64,000 bases of DNA, taken from assembly GCF_900102055.1 (NCBI RefSeq), contig NZ_FNBA01000002.1, positions 843,926 through 907,925 of the forward strand. Direction: 5' to 3'. Origin of the DNA: Ulvibacter litoralis (GTDB taxonomy: Bacteria > Bacteroidota > Bacteroidia > Flavobacteriales > Flavobacteriaceae). The translations under genes and the position numbers were made by a program. Within the stretch, counting starts at the first letter, position 1. Every line of letters begins with the position of its first letter. Under the pieces are notes generated by a model, which made no database searches, had not been told where the DNA came from, and worked only from the letters and a program-made list of their open reading frames with translations. Shown in pieces: positions 7,726-16,989 of this stretch.

Positions 7726-9417
7726 ATGAAGAAGATTATTTTCGCACTGTTTTTATTGGGAGTAACAGCCAACAGCCAGAACAACATACCTACCGACTAT
7801 TTTAGCAACCCGTTAGAAATACCTCTTATCCTTTCTGGAAGTTTTGGTGAGCTACGTAGCAATCATTTTCATAGTGGATTGGATATTAAAACACAACAAC
7901 GGGAAGGTATTCCAATTTATGCACCTGCAGATGGATATGTGAAACGTATTAAAGTGGGGCATTATGGCTACGGAAAGGCCTTATACATACAACATCCTAA
8001 CGGCTACACCACCGTATATGCGCACTTAAGAGAATATGCTGGTGCGATTGATGCGTATGTAAAAAAGAATCAATACGATAAAGAAACTTACGAAATTGAA
8101 CTGTTTCCAGACAATACAACTCTCAATATTGCAAAAGGAGACATTATTGCATACACTGGAAACTCAGGAAGTAGCGGTGGCCCACACTTACATTACGAAA
8201 TAAGAGATGCTTCTTCTCGCCCTATGAATCCTATGCTATTTGGTGTTGATATTCCCGACACGAAGAAACCATTGGTGAATACTGTCATGGTATATCCCAT
8301 CAGTGATGATGCACAAATAAATCAATCTCAAAACCCAATCAAACTTCGATTAATTCATCAAAAAGACGGTTCCTTTAAAGCTGAAAAGATTACAGCCTTT
8401 GGTAAAATTGGCTTCGGAATAAATACAAATGACCAGCAAGATGGCGCTTCAAACAAAAACGGCGTTTACGACATTAAAACCACTTTTAATGGGGTTGAAA
8501 AATATAACATTCAGTTTAAGAAGTTCTCTTTTGACGAAACACGATACCTAAATAGATATATTGATTATAGCTATTTTATGAAGAATAGAAATAGGGTTCA
8601 GAAATTATTCCGCGAAAGCAACAATCCGCTGAGCCTTATTACTGAAGTTGACGATAATGGGTACATCACGATTGAAGAAGGCTTTACCTCTACCTACACT
8701 ATTGAAATCACCGATTTTAAAGGTAATAAAACACTTGTCTCAATTCCTGTGGAAGGAAAGCAAGAAGAAATTTTAAAGCCAAAAGCGACCGCAGAAACCC
8801 CAGATTTTATACATGCAAATCAGGCAACATCGCTTACAAAAGGAAAGTTCAACGTATTTATTCCTGCAAATAGCTTGTATGAAGATGCGTACTTGGATAT
8901 TTCAACACAAGGTGACACAATTCATTTACACGAAGACACCATTCCGATTCATAAAAACATTACGCTTTCAATAGACGTGTCAAATTATAAAGGTCCCGAC
9001 AAAGACAAATTGTATTTAGGTCGCCTGAACTACAAAGGAGATCCGTACTACAACAGTACTTATCGCAAGGGAGACAAACTTTCAGCAAGAACAAGAACCT
9101 TCGGAACCTACACTTTAGTGCTCGACACAACACCACCAACCATAAAACCTGTTAATTTCGCTGCCAATAAGTGGATTACTAAAAATAAAACACTTAAAAT
9201 AAAGATTGATGACGACTTAAGTGGTATTAACACCTATAGAGCTACCATTAATGGAAAGTTCATTTTAATGGAATATAATTACAAAACTGACGTTCTAACT
9301 TATGATTTTGATGACAAAGTCATAGACGAATCTGAAAACAATTTGAAAGTAATTGTTGTAGATAATGTAGGAAATAGTGCTACATTTGAAGCAACCTTTT
9401 TCAGGAAAAATATATAA
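7726..9417 (+). CDS. M23 family metallopeptidase, envelope
   Basis: This is a 563-residue exported protein with a signal peptide (MKKIIFALFLLGVTANSQ). The LytM/M23 peptidoglycan endopeptidase domain occupies about residues 30-175. It carries the zinc motif HxxxD at His49-Asp53 (HFHSGLDI) and HLH at His154 and His156 (GGPHLHYEIRD), both intact, so the enzyme is probably active on peptide cross-links. The remaining 390 residues are beta-rich repeats of unknown role; one segment near 470 begins TPPTIKPVNFAANKW, an Ig-like pattern. A TonB-dependent receptor gene starts nine bases after the stop, so the two are probably one operon. Linking wall cleavage to receptor assembly is inference. Confidence 0.88.
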   Translation: MKKIIFALFLLGVTANSQNNIPTDYFSNPLEIPLILSGSFGELRSNHFHSGLDIKTQQREGIPIYAPADGYVKRIKVGHYGYGKALYIQHPNGYTTVYAHLREYAGAIDAYVKKNQYDKETYEIELFPDNTTLNIAKGDIIAYTGNSGSSGGPHLHYEIRDASSRPMNPMLFGVDIPDTKKPLVNTVMVYPISDDAQINQSQNPIKLRLIHQKDGSFKAEKITAFGKIGFGINTNDQQDGASNKNGVYDIKTTFNGVEKYNIQFKKFSFDETRYLNRYIDYSYFMKNRNRVQKLFRESNNPLSLITEVDDNGYITIEEGFTSTYTIEITDFKGNKTLVSIPVEGKQEEILKPKATAETPDFIHANQATSLTKGKFNVFIPANSLYEDAYLDISTQGDTIHLHEDTIPIHKNITLSIDVSNYKGPDKDKLYLGRLNYKGDPYYNSTYRKGDKLSARTRTFGTYTLVLDTTPPTIKPVNFAANKWITKNKTLKIKIDDDLSGINTYRATINGKFILMEYNYKTDVLTYDFDDKVIDESENNLKVIVVDNVGNSATFEATFFRKNI

Positions 9418-9426
9418 AAAAAGCCT

Positions 9427-11889
9427 TTGAAAACTACAACTTTACCCTTCTTACTCTTCTTTTTAATCTCATCAAGTATTTTAGTTGCACAAAATGCAAC
9501 CATAAGAGGAGTCCTTTTAGACACATCGAACACCCCTATTTCTGGCGCTAATATCACGTATGGTTCCGAAGGAGTTTTATCAGACTTAAATGGATACTAC
9601 TTACTCGAAATACCTTCCAATCAAAAAATAACGGTTACGTATTCGTATGTGGGTCTTAAAAATGTGGAACTTTCAATTACTTTAAAACCGAATGCCAATT
9701 ACGAGTTCAATCCGGTGTTAAAAACAGACGAAATACAAATTGGAGTTGTAGAACTTTCAGCAAAAAGAAACAAACGTATAGAAGGTGTTGTAACAATTAG
9801 CCCAGAAGCAATCCGAAAAATACCTGGAGCAAACGCGGGTGTAGAAAATTTATTAAAATCATTGCCTGGTGTAAACGGAAACGATGAATTAAGTACTCAA
9901 TACGCGGTTCGTGGTGGTAACTACGACGAAAATCTAGTGTATGTAAATGAAGTGGAAGTGTACCGTCCTTTCTTAATTCGAAGCGGACAACAAGAAGGTT
10001 TAAGTTTTGTAAACAGTGACCTTACTTCAAACGTAGATTTCTCAGCCGGTGGTTTTCAAGCAAAATATGGAGATAAACTATCGTCTGTATTAGATATCAC
10101 CTATCGTCAGCCCGTAGATTTTGGCGCCAGTTTAGATCTTAGTTTATTAGGAGCAAGCGCTTCAGTTGAAGGAATTTCTAACGACGGAAAACTTACTGGT
10201 ATTCTAGGACTTCGCTACCGTGACAATAGCTTGTTTGTAAACTCTAAACAAACAGAAACCAACTACAAACCTACTTTCGCAGACGCGCAAACTTATTTTA
10301 CCTACAAATTCAATAATAAATTTGAATTGAGCTTTTTAGGAAACGTATCTATAAACGATTATCAATACGAACCGTTAACGCGTCAAACGAACTTCGGAAC
10401 ACTTACCGATCCTATTGCGCTATTGGTTTTTTATGAAGGTCAAGAAGTAGATCGTTACAACACGTATTTTGGTGCTTTAAAAGGAACCTATGTGCTTTCA
10501 GATAATTACACAGCGAAAGTTATCGGATCCATTTACCAAACACAAGAACAAGAACACTTTGATATTTTAGCACAATACCGTTTAGGAGAAGTAAACACTA
10601 ATATTGGAGATGAAAACCTTGGAGAAGTTGAATTTACGGAAGGAATTGGTTCTCAACTCACTCATGCTCGTAACGATCTTGATGCCTTAATTTTAAATTT
10701 AGAACACAAAGGGAACATTAATATTGAAGATAATAATATTGAATACGGTATTAAATACACCCACGAAGACATTCGCGATCGTGTGCAGGAATATGAAATT
10801 ATAGATTCGGCAGGTTTTTCTATTCGTCCGCCACTTCCAGATTTCGCAAACAACCAACCGTATTCACCCTACACCTCTCCTATTGTTCCTTATACAGAAA
10901 TACGCGCTAAAAACGACGTTCAAATTGACCGTATCTCTGGATACGCACAATACAGTCGTCAATACGATTTAGACAACAGCGAGCTATGGGTAAATGCAGG
11001 TGTACGAGCCCATAATTGGACAGTGAGCGGTCAAAACATCACAAGTACCACACAAACTACATTTAGTCCGAGAGCACAAGTAACATTGAAGCCGAAATGG
11101 GACATGGACATGTTATTTCGTCTTTCGGGAGGATTATACCACCAACCGCCATTTTATCGTGAATTGAGAGATTCTACAGGAACTGTTCGTCCAGATGTAA
11201 AAGCACAACAGTCGGTTCATATTGTACTTGGAAATGATTATAGTTTTAAATTATGGGACCGTCCGTTTACACTTAATTCTGAAGCCTATTACAAGAAACT
11301 AAGTGATGTAAACCCATATACCTTAGAAAACGTTCGAATTAGATACAGAGCTAATAACAATGCGGAAGCTTATGCCTACGGATTAGATGTGCGCATGGCG
11401 GGTGAGTTTGTTATCGGAACTGAAAGTTGGATAAGCTTTGGGTATTTAAAAACAGAAGAAAACATAGACGATCGTGGTTATATCTTTAGACCCACAGATC
11501 AACGCTTAAAGTTTGGTGCGTTAATACAAGACTACGTAAAAGTAGTTCCTAACCTAAAAGGATACTTAAACTTAACGTACAACACAGGATTGCCAGGCGG
11601 ATCGCCAAGTTATGCAGACCCATACGACTATCAAGTGCGTTTACCAGATTACAAACGTGCCGATTTAGGGGTATCGTACGTAATTGTAGACAAAGACAAT
11701 CTTCGTGAAAATGGTTGGTTACGTGTCTTTAAAGAATTCACTGTTGGAGCCGAGATATTCAATATATTCGATGTACAGAACTCTATTACCAATACGTTTG
11801 TACGTGATATATACACCAAAGTACAGTATTCCATCCCGAATTACTTAACGCCAAGAGTATTCAACGTTAGAGCAACTATGAAGTTTTAA
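9427..11889 (+). CDS. TonB-dependent receptor with N-terminal carboxypeptidase-like domain, TTG start
   Basis: This 820-residue outer-membrane transporter has a signal peptide (KTTTLPFLLFFLISSSILVAQ) and a carboxypeptidase D regulatory-like domain (about 23-100, ATIRGVLLDTSNTPISGANI). The plug domain follows, with NLLKSLPGVNG, QYAVRGGNYDENLVYVNEVEV and the FSAGGFQAKYGDKLSSVLD block. A beta barrel ends VRATMKF with the usual terminal Phe. No SusD partner follows, so a polysaccharide role is not supported; the substrate is unknown. The only initiation codon between the preceding in-frame stop (9415-9417) and the signal peptide is the TTG at 9427, so a TTG start is required. The nine-base gap to the M23 gene suggests translational coupling. 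Confidence 0.9.
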   Translation: MKTTTLPFLLFFLISSSILVAQNATIRGVLLDTSNTPISGANITYGSEGVLSDLNGYYLLEIPSNQKITVTYSYVGLKNVELSITLKPNANYEFNPVLKTDEIQIGVVELSAKRNKRIEGVVTISPEAIRKIPGANAGVENLLKSLPGVNGNDELSTQYAVRGGNYDENLVYVNEVEVYRPFLIRSGQQEGLSFVNSDLTSNVDFSAGGFQAKYGDKLSSVLDITYRQPVDFGASLDLSLLGASASVEGISNDGKLTGILGLRYRDNSLFVNSKQTETNYKPTFADAQTYFTYKFNNKFELSFLGNVSINDYQYEPLTRQTNFGTLTDPIALLVFYEGQEVDRYNTYFGALKGTYVLSDNYTAKVIGSIYQTQEQEHFDILAQYRLGEVNTNIGDENLGEVEFTEGIGSQLTHARNDLDALILNLEHKGNINIEDNNIEYGIKYTHEDIRDRVQEYEIIDSAGFSIRPPLPDFANNQPYSPYTSPIVPYTEIRAKNDVQIDRISGYAQYSRQYDLDNSELWVNAGVRAHNWTVSGQNITSTTQTTFSPRAQVTLKPKWDMDMLFRLSGGLYHQPPFYRELRDSTGTVRPDVKAQQSVHIVLGNDYSFKLWDRPFTLNSEAYYKKLSDVNPYTLENVRIRYRANNNAEAYAYGLDVRMAGEFVIGTESWISFGYLKTEENIDDRGYIFRPTDQRLKFGALIQDYVKVVPNLKGYLNLTYNTGLPGGSPSYADPYDYQVRLPDYKRADLGVSYVIVDKDNLRENGWLRVFKEFTVGAEIFNIFDVQNSITNTFVRDIYTKVQYSIPNYLTPRVFNVRATMKF

Positions 11890-11915
11890 GTAAAGAATTA
11901 AACTTGCTTTATTGT

Positions 11916-13067
11916 TTAGTCTTCTTTTACAAAATCTTTTAAGAAAGCCACAACGTAATCTACCTCTTCTTTGGTATTAAACATACTAAAAGAAAAGCGT
12001 ACCGATGGTTTTTGAAGATCTTCTTCGGAAAGTATTTCGTTTAAAACATGCGATCCTTTAGAACTACCACTTTGGCAAGCACTACCTCTAGAGCAAGCAA
12101 TTCCATTTAAATCTAAATGAAACAGTAGCATAAGTCCCTTTTCAGGAGACATAGGAAAACAAATGTTTAAAACAGTATAGGTGCTTTTTGAAGCATCGTC
12201 GCAAGCGCCATTAAACTTCACGCCAGGAATCGCTTCAGAAATCTGATTTTTGAAATACTCTTTAACTTCTATGATGTGAGCTCTTTCTGACTCTAAATTT
12301 TGATACGCAATTTTTAACGCTTCCGCCATACCTGCAATGGCGTAAACAGCTTCAGTTCCTGCTCGTAAGCCTCGCTCCTGTTCACCTCCAAAGATTAAAG
12401 GTTGCACACGATTACTTTTCCGAACAAATGCAAAACCAGCGCCTTTTGGTCCGTGAAACTTATGTGCTGCTGCAGTTGCAAAATCGATTGGAATATCCGA
12501 AAAATCTAGTTCGTAATGCCCCACAGATTGTACGGTGTCGCTATGAAACAAAGCATCGTATTGTTTGCAAAGAAGTGCCGTTCTTTTAAGATCTAACAAA
12601 CACCCAATTTCATTATTAACATGCATTAAACTCACTAAGGTTTTATGCGTTTTATCTTGTAATAAAGTCTCTAAATGATCGTAATCAACGCGACCAAAAG
12701 CATCAAGTTTTACGTAAGCAGCTTCAATTTGATGGGTTCGCACCAATTCGTTTACCGTGTAAAGAACAGCATGGTGCTCAATTTTACTTGTAATAATTCG
12801 AGTCACTCCAAGGTCACGAACACAGCTATTTAAAATCAAATTATCTGCTTCAGTCCCACCAGAGGTAAAAATTATTTCTGAAGCCGACACTTTTAAATGC
12901 GCCGAAATTTCCTTTCGAGCATTCTCAAGTAACGATTTAGATGATCGCCCGTAAGAGTGTGTTGATGAGGGATTTCCGTATTCGGTTTTTAACACTTCGG
13001 TTATGCTACGAATTACCTCACTTCTTAATTGTGTCGTAGCCGCACTATCAAAATAAACTTTTTTCAT
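11916..13067 (-). CDS. Cysteine desulfurase (NifS/IscS-like)
   Basis: This 383-residue class V aminotransferase-fold enzyme removes sulfur from cysteine for iron-sulfur cluster or thio-cofactor assembly. The PLP Lys is at 203 (AAAHKFHGPKGAG), the PLP-stacking His at 98-99 (KIEHHAVL), and the persulfide Cys at 331 in GSACQSGSSKGSH. The cysteine sits in the short SGSAC-type loop of NifS/IscS (class I) rather than in a SufS loop. No iscU, iscA or suf gene is adjacent, so the downstream acceptor is unknown; tRNA thiolation or cluster assembly are both possible. A -7 element stands six bases upstream of the ATG. Confidence 0.92.
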   Translation of the reverse strand: MKKVYFDSAATTQLRSEVIRSITEVLKTEYGNPSSTHSYGRSSKSLLENARKEISAHLKVSASEIIFTSGGTEADNLILNSCVRDLGVTRIITSKIEHHAVLYTVNELVRTHQIEAAYVKLDAFGRVDYDHLETLLQDKTHKTLVSLMHVNNEIGCLLDLKRTALLCKQYDALFHSDTVQSVGHYELDFSDIPIDFATAAAHKFHGPKGAGFAFVRKSNRVQPLIFGGEQERGLRAGTEAVYAIAGMAEALKIAYQNLESERAHIIEVKEYFKNQISEAIPGVKFNGACDDASKSTYTVLNICFPMSPEKGLMLLFHLDLNGIACSRGSACQSGSSKGSHVLNEILSEEDLQKPSVRFSFSMFNTKEEVDYVVAFLKDFVKED

Positions 13068-13073
13068 AGACTA

Positions 13074-13081
13074 CAAAAATA
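13074..13081 (-). promoter_or_regulatory. -7 element directly before the cysteine desulfurase start
   Basis: The minus strand reads TATTTTTG, six bases before the ATG, predicting a leaderless transcript. Confidence 0.45.
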
Positions 13082-13163
13082 CGGATTAAAATAAGTTTGG
13101 AAGCAGTTTCGTTATAAAGAATTGTGTTACTTTGTATCACTTTAAATATTTCAGAAATAAAAA

Positions 13164-14027
13164 ATGAAAAAATTACTAACACTCCTATTTGTATCTTCCT
13201 TATTTTTAGCCTGTAACGATGGGGACATTATTATTACTTCTTTCGATTTTGAAGATTCAGATTTAGAAAACTGTGGAGAAATAGGAAACTATGTGTTTTT
13301 TAAAATTAATAATAACGCTCAAGAAAGCATCTCGCTTAAATTAAATACAACCGATAGTCTTTTCTGGAAAACGAAAACCAACACCTATACATTAGACGGA
13401 ACTACAAAATTTGTGAATTATAGAAAGTATGATGCTGATTTAACTTCTGCCTATTTTTGTAATAGCGTTCCTCCTATTGCTCCATTAGTAACCGTAGAAT
13501 ATTTAGGTACTTCTGGGACCGCGACAATTATCACTACTGTAACGAGAGAAGATAATGATGGAGTGGAAGAAACCAATCTTACTTTAGATACAGATGGCGA
13601 CGGTATACCTAATTACTATGACGATGATGATGATGGTGACAACATTCCAACAGCTGCTGAGTTAGGTGATGATCCTACCAACCCTAAGGATACTGATGGA
13701 GATTCAATTCCTGATTATTTAGATGAAGACGATGACAACGACCTTATATTAACCCGCAATGAAGATCTAAATGGAAATTTAAATCCGTTAGACGATGTCA
13801 CAGCACCTTCAGAAATACCGAATTATTTAAATCCAGACGTAACTACTGAAACAGTTATTAATGAATACAGAAGTCACACCTACGATTTAAGTAGCGACAT
13901 TATAGTGCAAGTGTTAAATGTGGTTTTAATAAATTCCGAAGAACAAATAAATCAGGAAGTTTTAGATTTTGGGGATAAAACAGATGTATTAAACACGACA
14001 GTTACAAAAACACCTGTTTTTCAATAA
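13164..14027 (+). CDS. Lipoprotein with Asp-rich calcium-binding repeats
   Basis: This 287-residue protein has a lipoprotein signal (MKKLLTLLFVSSLFLAC, lipid on Cys17). The N-terminal half (20-130) has no family I recognise. Residues about 140-195 carry thrombospondin type 3-like calcium repeats (DTDGDGIPNYYDDDDDGD, then DTDGDSIPDYLDEDDDND). The C-terminal 90 residues are again unassigned. It is likely anchored in the outer membrane and stabilised by calcium. It converges with the Smr-domain gene with no base between the two stop codons, so neither has room for its own terminator. Function unknown. Confidence 0.8.
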   Translation: MKKLLTLLFVSSLFLACNDGDIIITSFDFEDSDLENCGEIGNYVFFKINNNAQESISLKLNTTDSLFWKTKTNTYTLDGTTKFVNYRKYDADLTSAYFCNSVPPIAPLVTVEYLGTSGTATIITTVTREDNDGVEETNLTLDTDGDGIPNYYDDDDDGDNIPTAAELGDDPTNPKDTDGDSIPDYLDEDDDNDLILTRNEDLNGNLNPLDDVTAPSEIPNYLNPDVTTETVINEYRSHTYDLSSDIIVQVLNVVLINSEEQINQEVLDFGDKTDVLNTTVTKTPVFQ

Positions 14028-14576
14028 TTAAGGCTTTTTATTCTGAAAGATATATATTTCAGTAGCACCTCTACCATATTTTTGATAGTCGGCATCGTTA
14101 TATTGTATGTTTTCATATTGTCGAAATAAGTATTCAAGTTCTGCACGAAGCACTCCTTCTCCTACGCCATGAATGAAAACGACACGTTGTATTTTCTTTT
14201 TAATAGCAAAATCTAATTGTCGTTTTGCAGTGTCTAATTGTATGGTAAGCATCTCATAATTACTTAAATACTTACTTTTAGGCACCAATTGATGAATATG
14301 CAAATCTACTTCCATAGGAGGCAGACTACGTTCTTTAGGTTTTACACGTTTTGAATTTTTATTCTTTTTTATTTCTTTTTCTGAAAGCACTTCGGAAAGA
14401 TTTTCAGGAAGAAACTCTTTTTTAGATAATACCTTGTCTAAAACAAGCAATTCTTCCTTCTGAAAGCCGATTTCAAAATCATCTTCAGTGAGAACAAAAA
14501 TGGTAATTCCTTCAACTTTTGAAACCACTCCAGAAATATCATCGTCAATCACTAAAACTTTATCTCCTACTTTCAT
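14028..14576 (-). CDS. Smr/MutS2-type endonuclease-domain protein (DUF2027-like)
   Basis: This is a 182-residue cytosolic protein. The N-terminal part (about 1-60, MKVGDKVLVIDDDISGVVSK) is a small beta domain seen in the Bacteroidetes DUF2027 family. A Lys-rich linker (95-110) leads to an Smr domain (about 112-182) with the conserved EVDLHIHQL, IHGVGEGVLR and YGRGATEIYI motifs of MutS2-tail nicking endonucleases. I chose the ATG at 14576. A longer frame begins at a TTG three codons earlier and adds nothing conserved. The role is uncertain; nucleic-acid binding or cleavage is inferred from the Smr domain. Confidence 0.85.
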   Translation of the reverse strand: MKVGDKVLVIDDDISGVVSKVEGITIFVLTEDDFEIGFQKEELLVLDKVLSKKEFLPENLSEVLSEKEIKKNKNSKRVKPKERSLPPMEVDLHIHQLVPKSKYLSNYEMLTIQLDTAKRQLDFAIKKKIQRVVFIHGVGEGVLRAELEYLFRQYENIQYNDADYQKYGRGATEIYIFQNKKP

Positions 14577-14677
14577 ATTTTTCAAATTTATTACTATATT
14601 GCTCTAACCAATATAAAGACAAGTAGTTAAAATCTTTAAAACAAGAGTTTTCCTACATTTTTTTTGCGGTTATCAAA

Positions 14678-14685
14678 TATATTTG
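14678..14685 (+). promoter_or_regulatory. -7 element of the free-standing T9SS surface protein
   Basis: TATATTTG matches TAnnTTTG, 64 bases before the ATG. The nearest TTG upstream is too close (11 bases) to be a normal -33 element. Confidence 0.4.
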
Positions 14686-14749
14686 TACCTTTATCGCGGA
14701 AATATAATATTTCTACCCAAATATATGATGTTTTATACACTTTAAAATT

Positions 14750-16663
14750 ATGAAAAACCTACTACTTACAACAGCTTCTCTGTTATTTTCCCTCGCAGCG
14801 GTAGCACAACTTTATGTAGAGCCAAATGGCGGAACCGATTCCTATATCTATGTAAAAGATCAAGTTTTATTTGTTACGGACGATGTATCACTTGTTAAAA
14901 ACCCCACAGTTAACTCTGAACCAAGTATTTATTTACGCGAAGAAGCGCAACTAATACAAGGAAGCGGAACTACTGAAAATAGTGGAAATGGAACCATCTC
15001 TGTATATCAAGATAATCCAGGATCAGATTCATACGATTATACGTATTGGGCCTCTCCTGTTGGGGATGAAACTGTTTCAGGTACTGGAAACAAAGCTTTT
15101 GGAATTAGAAAGTATAATGATGTTGTAAGTGAAAGAGAATCTACTCCTGCTGGATTCACTTCATCAGTAAATGGTATCGCGTCTCCTAGTTTAACAATTT
15201 CTAACAGATGGATTTATACCTATCATGATGGATGGACGTACGTAGGAGATGGAACTGGAATTCCAGCAGGTCGTGGTTTCTCTATGAAAGGTGTTGGTCT
15301 TGCAAATGTAGGTCAAACATACGATTTTAGAGGTCGTCCTAATAATGGGGATATTGTTGTTCCTGTATCTGCAGGAAGTGTCGCAAACTCAGGAACTCTT
15401 TCTGGAAACCCTTATCCTTCTGGATTGGACTTAAACAAATTATTTTATGAATCAGGAAATGAAGAAATTGAAAACTTTTGGTATTGGGATGAAGATCGCA
15501 GTGTAGATTCACATTTTTATGTAGATAATAAAGGGGGGTATGGTACATGGATTCCAGGACCAGAAGACCCAACAGGTACTCTTCCTGGCACGTACACCCA
15601 ACCAATGTTTTATAATTATGATAACAGTGGAACTGCTGGAGCATCAACTGGAGTATCTGGAGCTTTATTAGACAGACGTATTGCACCTATCGGACAAGGA
15701 TTTGTAATTGTAGGTCAAAATACTTTACCAGGGGGTTCTGATGGATTCATAACTATTAAAAACAGCCATAGAGTCTATCGAAAAGAAGGAGACCTTTCTG
15801 TTTTTCACCGTACTGCTGGAAGAGCTTCTTCTACAATTGACAGCAATAATACTATAGGATATAACAACGGTACTTCAATAAGTACTGGAACAACGACAAC
15901 AACGACTACTACTACTCAAGGACAGGAAGTTTTATCTGCAGCAAATACAGACACTAGAATGCCGCATTTACGTTTGAATACTTATTTTAACGAAACTCAT
16001 ATGAGACAGTTAGTTTTAAACTTCTATGATGAGGCAACAGATGGATATGATCGTGGTTTAGATGGATTGAGTCCAATGGATGCTACGTCTGAAGCGTATT
16101 TCCCAATTGGAGGAGATACACCTAATCCTTATGTTATTCAAACGGTTCCTTTTGAAATGGAAAAACAAATTCCTTTCGCATTCAATATAGCTACTGAAAC
16201 AAGAGTTGTACTTACAGCAATTGAAGAAGTAAGAGTTAATAATGAAGCATACCTTTACGATAGCGCTACAGATACGTACGATCAAATTACTGGAGATCGA
16301 ACAGCTAGTGTTTTACTTCCTGCGGGTGAATATTTAGACCGTTTCTTTATTGTATTTAGAGACATGAGAAGAGAGGCTACAGCTCAAAACGAAGAAACTG
16401 CTACTCGTATGCAACAAAACGTTGACTTCTTCCAAAACAACTCAGCGCAACAATTAGAAGTTTCAAATCCTGAAGGATACAATATTGCAAAAGCAAATAT
16501 TTTTGCAATGACGGGTCAGTTAGTTTACAAAGCAACAGATTTAGGAAATAATTCTAGATTTACCTTCCCTACTGGAAACTTAAGTGATGGTATTTACTTA
16601 GTAATGCTTACAACTACAGACAACCTTGCTGTTAATTACAAGATTACAGTAAAAAATAACTAA
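14750..16663 (+). CDS. Secreted surface protein built only of the T9SS chassis
   Basis: This 637-residue exported protein has a signal peptide (MKNLLLTTASLLFSLAAVAQ). A short stem (about 20-95) comes first. Then follow the landmarks of the chassis seen on the giant proteins further right: YDYTYWASPVGDE, GRGFSMKG, LSGNPYPSGLD, FWYWDED, PIGQGFVIVG, HRVYRKEG, a beta-rich block from LRLNTYFNE to DRFFIVFRD, and a T9SS type A sorting domain (about 565-637, ending VNYKITVKNN). It has no catalytic or adhesive head. A run of nine Thr (about 381-390), encoded by an ACN repeat, sits between two modules. Surface attachment via T9SS is inferred from the C-terminal domain. Ligand unknown. Confidence 0.82.
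   Translation: MKNLLLTTASLLFSLAAVAQLYVEPNGGTDSYIYVKDQVLFVTDDVSLVKNPTVNSEPSIYLREEAQLIQGSGTTENSGNGTISVYQDNPGSDSYDYTYWASPVGDETVSGTGNKAFGIRKYNDVVSERESTPAGFTSSVNGIASPSLTISNRWIYTYHDGWTYVGDGTGIPAGRGFSMKGVGLANVGQTYDFRGRPNNGDIVVPVSAGSVANSGTLSGNPYPSGLDLNKLFYESGNEEIENFWYWDEDRSVDSHFYVDNKGGYGTWIPGPEDPTGTLPGTYTQPMFYNYDNSGTAGASTGVSGALLDRRIAPIGQGFVIVGQNTLPGGSDGFITIKNSHRVYRKEGDLSVFHRTAGRASSTIDSNNTIGYNNGTSISTGTTTTTTTTTQGQEVLSAANTDTRMPHLRLNTYFNETHMRQLVLNFYDEATDGYDRGLDGLSPMDATSEAYFPIGGDTPNPYVIQTVPFEMEKQIPFAFNIATETRVVLTAIEEVRVNNEAYLYDSATDTYDQITGDRTASVLLPAGEYLDRFFIVFRDMRREATAQNEETATRMQQNVDFFQNNSAQQLEVSNPEGYNIAKANIFAMTGQLVYKATDLGNNSRFTFPTGNLSDGIYLVMLTTTDNLAVNYKITVKNN
15892..15916 (+). repeat. ACN triplet tract encoding a Thr run
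   Basis: ACA/ACG/ACT codons are repeated without interruption inside the T9SS protein gene and give nine consecutive Thr. Triplet steps keep the frame, so length changes would alter a linker only. Confidence 0.7.
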
Positions 16664-16703
16664 TACGTTTCTGATAATAGTAGAATACCATATTTAAAAG
16701 TGT

Positions 16704-16735
16704 AAAAAGCGGTTCTCACGAACCGCTTTTTTTTT
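16704..16735 (+). terminator. Terminator of the T9SS surface protein gene
   Basis: A perfect stem AAAGCGGTTC / GAACCGCTTT with a four-base loop is followed by nine T. Confidence 0.92.
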
Positions 16736-16932
16736 GCGCATATATCGTACTTAAAAATTTCATTCTATCAAATTAAACAAAGCGAAAGCCTTTCAGAAAA
16801 AACACCTACCCTATCTATTATTACGAGAAAGAGTTTTAAAGGGTGTACCTTACTAAATAAAGAAGAAACTAGCATTTATATCACACATCCTTATTTCCAT
16901 TGATAGAATCACTTACAAGAGTTTATTCAAAG
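16736..16932. other. Intergenic stretch with no recognised gene
   Basis: Between two terminators lie about 200 AT-rich bases. Translations on both strands were considered; none has a start, codon pattern or motif that supports a gene. Confidence 0.6.
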
Positions 16933-16969
16933 AAAAAGTCCTCTTACTATACAACAAGAGGACTTTTTA
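16933..16969 (-). terminator. Terminator of the 313-residue lipoprotein gene
   Basis: The stem AAAAAGTCCTCTT / AAGAGGACTTTTT is symmetric and may stop both strands. Confidence 0.85.
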
Positions 16970-16989
16970 ATACTATTAAGTTTCTTTAT

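Noticed and set aside
9427..11889. TonB-dependent receptor as half of a SusC/SusD polysaccharide locus
   Set aside because: No SusD-like lipoprotein or glycoside hydrolase gene follows; the neighbour is an M23 peptidase.
16736..16932. Possible gene remnant between two terminators
   Set aside because: Short frames on both strands show no motif of neighbouring families and no start context.
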